The position numbers and the translations under genes were made by a program. Shown piece after piece: positions 35,535 through 38,452 of a stretch of 38,452 bases of DNA. The stretch comes from Desulfitobacteriaceae bacterium. Its GTDB lineage: Bacteria; Bacillota; Desulfitobacteriia; Desulfitobacteriales; Desulfitobacteriaceae. Within the stretch, counting starts at the first letter, position 1. Each line of letters opens with the position of its first letter. Under the pieces are notes generated by a model. It was not told the origin of the DNA. It saw only the letters and a program-made list of their open reading frames with translations, and searched no databases. The stretch covers positions 1-38,452 of the forward strand of contig JAQVLN010000009.1 of the NCBI GenBank assembly GCA_028704155.1, written 5' to 3'.

Positions 35535-36635
35535 TTATATTAAGACGGCGGTTTCAATAATAAGGTCAAAAACCTTTTGCGAAAGACTATATTGTTTTAG
35601 GTAAGGCAAACCATATTCTTCCTCATATGAGGAAGAATCATCTGACACACCATATTCGGAAAAATAACTCACTAAGTCCTCGTTACTAACCGAAATGCCT
35701 GCGTCCTCCACTACCGCTTGTATCACAAAAGAACATATCGCATTATTCATAATATTGTCAGCATTAGCCTGAACAAATTCGTTTATGCTGGAGAAGCCTT
35801 CATAACTACTGAGAAATTCTGTCAGTTCCATATCGTAATACTCTGCGTACCCTTGATAGTAATTCAGCATTGAGTCTTCCTGATATTTTGTCAGCACATC
35901 AGGTATAGAGCGAATAGTCACATCGGTAGTAAAGTATTGAAGGATATATTGTTGTATAGCGTTTTTTTGAAGCTCCATACGCACACCTGTTTTTGCTTCC
36001 TCAACGGTTGACCAACCATAGTAAGCGGACAGATTCGTAGCAACGAAATCATCGGTAAGTTCCGCCGCAGTTTCTTCAGTAATATAATTTATAGTCGTAA
36101 CAAACAAAGCGTCCTTGTTTTCAAGGTCAGAATTGTTTGGGTAATAGTCAGGGAAAGTAACCTCAACATTTACTGTTTCACCGGGCATATGCCCGATGAT
36201 CTGTGTTAGGAAGTCGCCAATGTAATCTGTACTGCCAGCTGTAACGTCCGTGCCCATTCCCCCGGTGTTACCGCCATCAAATTCAACGCCGTCTATACTT
36301 CCAACATAATCAATGTTGACCATATCTTTGTCAACAACTGCCCGATCCGTTACTTGCTTGTTAGTAGAAAATTCAGACAGCATATTGCTGATCTCATATT
36401 CAACATCATCATCCGAAATTTTATGTACGTCATTCGGGATTATCATTGATTGATAATCAAAAAGCTCAACATAATCAAGCGCCTTAATTCCTTCCCACAA
36501 TCCGTTTTCGTCAATACCGTAGCTGTGCGAAAATGCGGTGTCGTTTGTCGCCACATCGGTATTTGTACTGCAACCAGCTATTAGCAACATAGTAAGCGCA
36601 AGGAAAAAACATAAGAAATTTTTGTAATTTTTCAT
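35535..36635 (-). CDS. Lipoprotein trigger-factor-like peptidyl-prolyl isomerase/chaperone
   Basis: A 366-residue exported protein: signal peptide KNFLCFFLALTMLLIAGCS with a lipobox (LIAG-C), so it should be lipid-anchored on the outside of the membrane. It then has a FKBP-type isomerase domain typical of trigger factor (about residues 98-185: DKDMVNIDYVGSIDGVEFDGG, IIGHMPGETVNVEVTFP) and a C-terminal helical, SurA/trigger-factor-like domain (about 190-360). The ribosome-binding N-terminal domain of cytosolic trigger factor is replaced by the signal peptide and a short linker. The likely role is folding of exported proteins, an analogue of PrsA. The region is acidic (many Asp, Glu), unlike its neighbours. 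GGGAG lies nine bases before the ATG. Confidence 0.85.
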   Translation of the reverse strand: MKNYKNFLCFFLALTMLLIAGCSTNTDVATNDTAFSHSYGIDENGLWEGIKALDYVELFDYQSMIIPNDVHKISDDDVEYEISNMLSEFSTNKQVTDRAVVDKDMVNIDYVGSIDGVEFDGGNTGGMGTDVTAGSTDYIGDFLTQIIGHMPGETVNVEVTFPDYYPNNSDLENKDALFVTTINYITEETAAELTDDFVATNLSAYYGWSTVEEAKTGVRMELQKNAIQQYILQYFTTDVTIRSIPDVLTKYQEDSMLNYYQGYAEYYDMELTEFLSSYEGFSSINEFVQANADNIMNNAICSFVIQAVVEDAGISVSNEDLVSYFSEYGVSDDSSSYEEEYGLPYLKQYSLSQKVFDLIIETAVLI

Positions 36636-36804
36636 TTTTCAATTCTCCCATCAATATTAGATCGGAGTAGTATACTCGATTTCCTCCAAGATAATTGTCA
36701 GAATCAGAATTCCACCTTGTCATTTATATCTATATTATCGTTTATTCTAGTTTCTTTTGTTCCTGACATACGAACCATAAATAAATGTTGGAATATCTTT
36801 ATGG

Positions 36805-36832
36805 TTTACATATGTGACCTTAAAATGATAAT
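36805..36832 (+). promoter_or_regulatory. Candidate promoter of the orphan plus-strand transcript
   Basis: TTTACA (36805-36810), a 16-base spacer and GATAAT (36827-36832), each five of six to consensus. The start would be near 36839, about 120 bases before a strong terminator. Confidence 0.5.
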
Positions 36833-36838
36833 GAAAAA

Positions 36839-36958
36839 GAGGTGTTTCTAATGAAATACACTACGGTTCTATTATGTAAAAAACATATAATATTGTGCTT
36901 TAGCTTCACTGAAACATACAAAGCCTGTACCAAACTGGATGATACAGGCTTTTTTTAA
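36839..36958 (+). ncRNA. Candidate small RNA or 35-codon peptide transcript
   Basis: This stretch runs from the predicted start to a terminator with seven T. It also contains an ATG (36851) after AGAGGTG, opening a 35-codon frame (MKYTTVLLCKKHIILCFSF at the start) whose last codons lie in the terminator stem and T tract; that makes a protein less likely than a small RNA, but a Cys-rich hydrophobic peptide cannot be excluded. An internal A/T-rich hairpin (ATTATGT/ACATAAT-like) is possible. No known RNA family recognised. Confidence 0.35.
36920..36957 (+). terminator. Strong terminator, probably bidirectional
   Basis: AAAGCCTGTA (36920-36929) and TACAGGCTTT (36943-36952) form a ten-pair stem; on the plus strand the stem runs into a seven-T tract. 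On the minus strand the stem is followed by GTATGTTT and lies 25 bases after the stop of the repeat-protein gene, so it may serve both directions. Confidence 0.85.
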
Positions 36959-36981
36959 AAGAGTAAATATATGGTGGACTT

Positions 36982-37674
36982 TTACAGTGCGACAGCGGAC
37001 GAATTACCCGATCTATTTTTCATACCTCCAGGAGCTCCCATGCCGTCTCTGCCACGGCCGTTCATCCATTTGCCGTTTTCTTGCATTTCGGCTCTTTTAG
37101 CTTCCATTTCAGCTTTCTGCTCGTCGGTAAGCTCCGATCTTTTGCCGTCAAATTCAGAACACTTACCATTGAAACCCTGTTTGTCACCCCTCATGCCACC
37201 GAACATAAACGTTTCACCTTTTTCAAGAGCAACAATCATTTCATCGTATTTTTCCTGAGTGATTTTACTATCTGCTAAAGCCTGCACTAACTGTTCCTTC
37301 ATTTTCGCTTCCATTTCAGCTTTCTGTTCGTCAGTTAGTTCCGTTTTTTTACCGCCAAATCCTGATCTGTCGCCTCTCATACCGCCGAATTTGGAAAAGT
37401 CACCATTTTCAAAAGCGGCAATCATTTCATCGTACTGTTCCTGTATGATTTTGCCGTCCGCTAAATTCTGCGCTAATTTTTCTTTCATTTCTGCTACCTT
37501 TTCAGCCTTTTGCTCATCCGTCAACTCAACCCTTTGCAGCTTCTGCATATCTGTCATTACCGGACGTTCTTTTGAGAAATTGCCTTTAGTGTTATTTTCC
37601 GCAAGTGCCACCGTCGTCATTGTTCCGATTAGCGCAATCGCTGAGATTACAGCTAATAATTTTTTTGCTTTCAT
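36982..37674 (-). CDS. Secreted internally repeated protein, function unknown
   Basis: A 230-residue exported protein: signal peptide (KKLLAVISAIALIGTMTTVALA, cut near residue 25), then two full repeats and one partial repeat of about 63-70 residues. Each repeat starts LTDEQKAE, continues with Glu/Lys-rich helix, LADxKIxQExYDEMI, and ends in a Gly/Arg-rich patch GGMRGDxxGF. A third LTDEQKAEMEAK block begins near residue 178 and leads into a Gly/Met/Arg-rich tail. The helix block resembles DUF2680-type secreted proteins of Firmicutes. There is no lipobox, sortase or membrane anchor. AAGG lies about 11 bases before the ATG. Function unknown; envelope or metal binding are guesses only. Confidence 0.8.
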   Translation of the reverse strand: MKAKKLLAVISAIALIGTMTTVALAENNTKGNFSKERPVMTDMQKLQRVELTDEQKAEKVAEMKEKLAQNLADGKIIQEQYDEMIAAFENGDFSKFGGMRGDRSGFGGKKTELTDEQKAEMEAKMKEQLVQALADSKITQEKYDEMIVALEKGETFMFGGMRGDKQGFNGKCSEFDGKRSELTDEQKAEMEAKRAEMQENGKWMNGRGRDGMGAPGGMKNRSGNSSAVAL

Positions 37675-38314
37675 AAGCTATCCAACCTTTCAAATACTAT
37701 TTTTTACCTAACCGATGGTCATCATTTTTAAATCCACATTTCAAATCAACTCCTTCCTCTTTCATGGAACTATTATACCCAATGTTTTCCGCAAAATTGT
37801 CAAGATATTGTGTGAAGATTATCTTATTTTTATAAATTGAATAGTCCCGGCATTGGAGAGACCACAGCACGAAAGATTTTACACGGAAAGCATATATAAA
37901 GTACTTTTTCATCCACAATGCCTACAGGATACCAAAGGTATGGGTTATCGAGTATGTATTAAGCGGCCATTACGCCCAATACCGGCAAGAGCTACAAGTA
38001 CAGGTTTAGTAGTAATTAAAAATGAATGATCAAGAGGACATCGGTTTGCGCTTATGTTCTTTTTTTATATGGAAATAAATTTATATGACTGATATGATTT
38101 ATATTAACAATGTTGTTTTCATTGATATTATTTGTATGGAGGTCTTTTGATGCCGGATGTGAATGAATGAACCTACCCCGGTTAGATAGACACGTAAAAC
38201 GCACAATACCTAGTTCTTTCTCAGTGTAGCTCATTATTTATTACAAAGGCGTTACTCTTTGTTGATTCTTGCCTTCATTATGTTTTTCCGCCCGGGTTAC
38301 CCCCTAGCCCCTAG
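37675..38314. other. Gene-poor region before the insertion sequence
   Basis: No gene of convincing length. The minus strand has a promoter-like pair upstream of the repeat gene (listed). A plus-strand open stretch of 55 codons (37846-38010, with VWVIEYVLSGHYAQYRQEL) has no start and no family I recognise; it could be a gene fragment. Near 38180-38230 the minus strand reads GTGTCTATCTAACCGGGG, which is similar to the end sequences of some IS3-family elements. A GGAGG followed by a six-codon frame (38150-38170) also looks like a truncated gene start. Confidence 0.5.
37772..37803 (-). promoter_or_regulatory. Promoter-like element with 20-base spacer upstream of the repeat-protein gene
   Basis: Perfect TTGACA (37803-37798) and perfect TATAAT (37777-37772) separated by 20 bases, about 100 bases before the repeat-protein start. 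Such over-long spacers between perfect hexamers are typical of promoters activated by MerR-family regulators, which twist the spacer. No MerR gene is in the window. Confidence 0.45.
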
Positions 38315-38452
38315 GAGCCTGTTGCAAAAGTAGCTACAAATGCCTATAAATCAAGGAATTTTGCGCAATCACGTCGAATTATTAACTAAGAGGTGATTCC
38401 GCAAATGTTAGGTAAACAAAATCAGCAAACAAGCTTTTTAGATATAGAATCC
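38315..38452 (+). mobile_element. Left end of an IS1182-like insertion sequence, cut by window
   Basis: A terminal sequence GAGCCTGTTGCAAAAGTAGC begins at about 38315, followed by a short noncoding lead and a transposase start at 38405. CTAG motifs flank the start of the element, possibly part of the target site. The right end is outside the window, so completeness cannot be judged. Confidence 0.65.
38405..38452 (+). CDS. IS1182-family transposase, N-terminal fragment
   Basis: Only 16 codons are visible: MLGKQNQQTSFLDIES, which matches the typical start of IS1182-type DDE transposases (M-L-x-K-x-x-Q-x-S-F-x-D-I-E). GAGGTGA lies about ten bases upstream. The gene runs off the right edge. Confidence 0.7.
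   Translation, partial: MLGKQNQQTSFLDIES

Larger units (their letters stand above)
36636..36981. other. Intergenic region with an orphan plus-strand unit
   Basis: Between the lipoprotein gene and the repeat-protein gene (346 bases). No regular gene is present. It holds a plus-strand promoter, a short transcript and a terminator, listed separately. Near 36662-36676 a short inverted motif (GAGTA/TACTC) lies upstream of the lipoprotein gene and could be an operator. Confidence 0.6.

Noticed and set aside
36662-36676. GAGTA/TACTC operator upstream of the lipoprotein gene
   Set aside because: Five-base arms are too short to support more than a mention.
37259-37711. 150-codon plus-strand frame opposite the secreted repeat protein
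   Set aside because: The Ser/Phe-rich repeats are the complement of Glu/Lys-rich codons of the real gene, which has a signal peptide and ribosome binding site.
38052-38234. 60-codon minus-strand frame near the right end (MSYTEKELGIVRF...)
   Set aside because: No ribosome binding site and no clear match. The central bases resemble an IS3-type end, so it is more likely a read-through of mobile-element debris than a gene.
1-38452. CRISPR array, tRNA, rRNA, toxin-antitoxin or defence module
   Set aside because: No regularly spaced direct repeats, cloverleaf sequences, rRNA segments or recognisable defence proteins were seen on either strand.

Overview
The window looks like chromosomal DNA of a low-GC, Gram-positive anaerobe of the class Clostridia, most like the Peptococcaceae/Desulfitobacterium-Dehalobacter side of the class. 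The grounds are strong Shine-Dalgarno sites with many TTG and GTG starts (ilvD, yajQ, rimO, the fmdB-like gene and the MFS gene use TTG; ygiQ, proB and ftsK use GTG), the tepA-ftsK/spoIIIE-rodZ-rimO-pgsA neighbourhood, a polA-mutM-coaE cluster, and a thioredoxin reductase that has lost its NADPH motifs. The genus cannot be fixed from sequence alone.

Layout. 1-12.3 kb, all minus strand: a truncated FtsH-type protease with a hypothetical membrane-anchored partner, then (in reverse transcription order) pgsA, rimO, ygiQ, yajQ, rodZ-like, ftsK/spoIIIE and tepA, preceded by proBA. Between the hypothetical gene and pgsA lies a small graveyard of mobile DNA: a group II intron 3' end (domains V-VI) and a cluster of hairpins resembling an IS200/IS605 right end. 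13.6-22.2 kb, minus strand: one branched-chain amino-acid operon ilvD-ilvB-ilvN-ilvC-leuC-leuD-leuB, from a strong promoter at 22.16-22.19 kb to an intrinsic terminator at 13.62 kb. It lacks leuA and ilvE, and a 17-codon stub resembling an IlvE N-terminus stands where ilvE would be. A promoter-proximal terminator with a competing hairpin suggests attenuation. 22.2-24.9 kb, plus strand: a divergent hom-apgM unit, probably homoserine dehydrogenase plus a phosphomutase-superfamily homoserine kinase candidate, ending in a clear terminator.

24.9-33.3 kb, minus strand: a zinc-ribbon protein, a pyridine-nucleotide-independent-looking thioredoxin reductase, a lytic transglycosylase, coaE, an ABC-F ATPase, mutM and polA (promoter visible). 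33.6-38.4 kb is more accessory: an oxalate/formate-type MFS transporter, a minimal beta-carbonic-anhydrase-like protein, a lipoprotein form of trigger factor, an orphan plus-strand transcription unit of about 120 nt, and a secreted internally repeated protein. The end is a gene-poor stretch followed by the left end and first codons of an IS1182-like transposase.

No CRISPR array, phage module, toxin-antitoxin or defence island was seen, and no rRNA or tRNA. The observations most worth follow-up are the ilv leader, the missing leuA/ilvE with a stub, the NADPH-motif-less thioredoxin reductase, and the lipoprotein trigger factor with its neighbouring orphan transcript.
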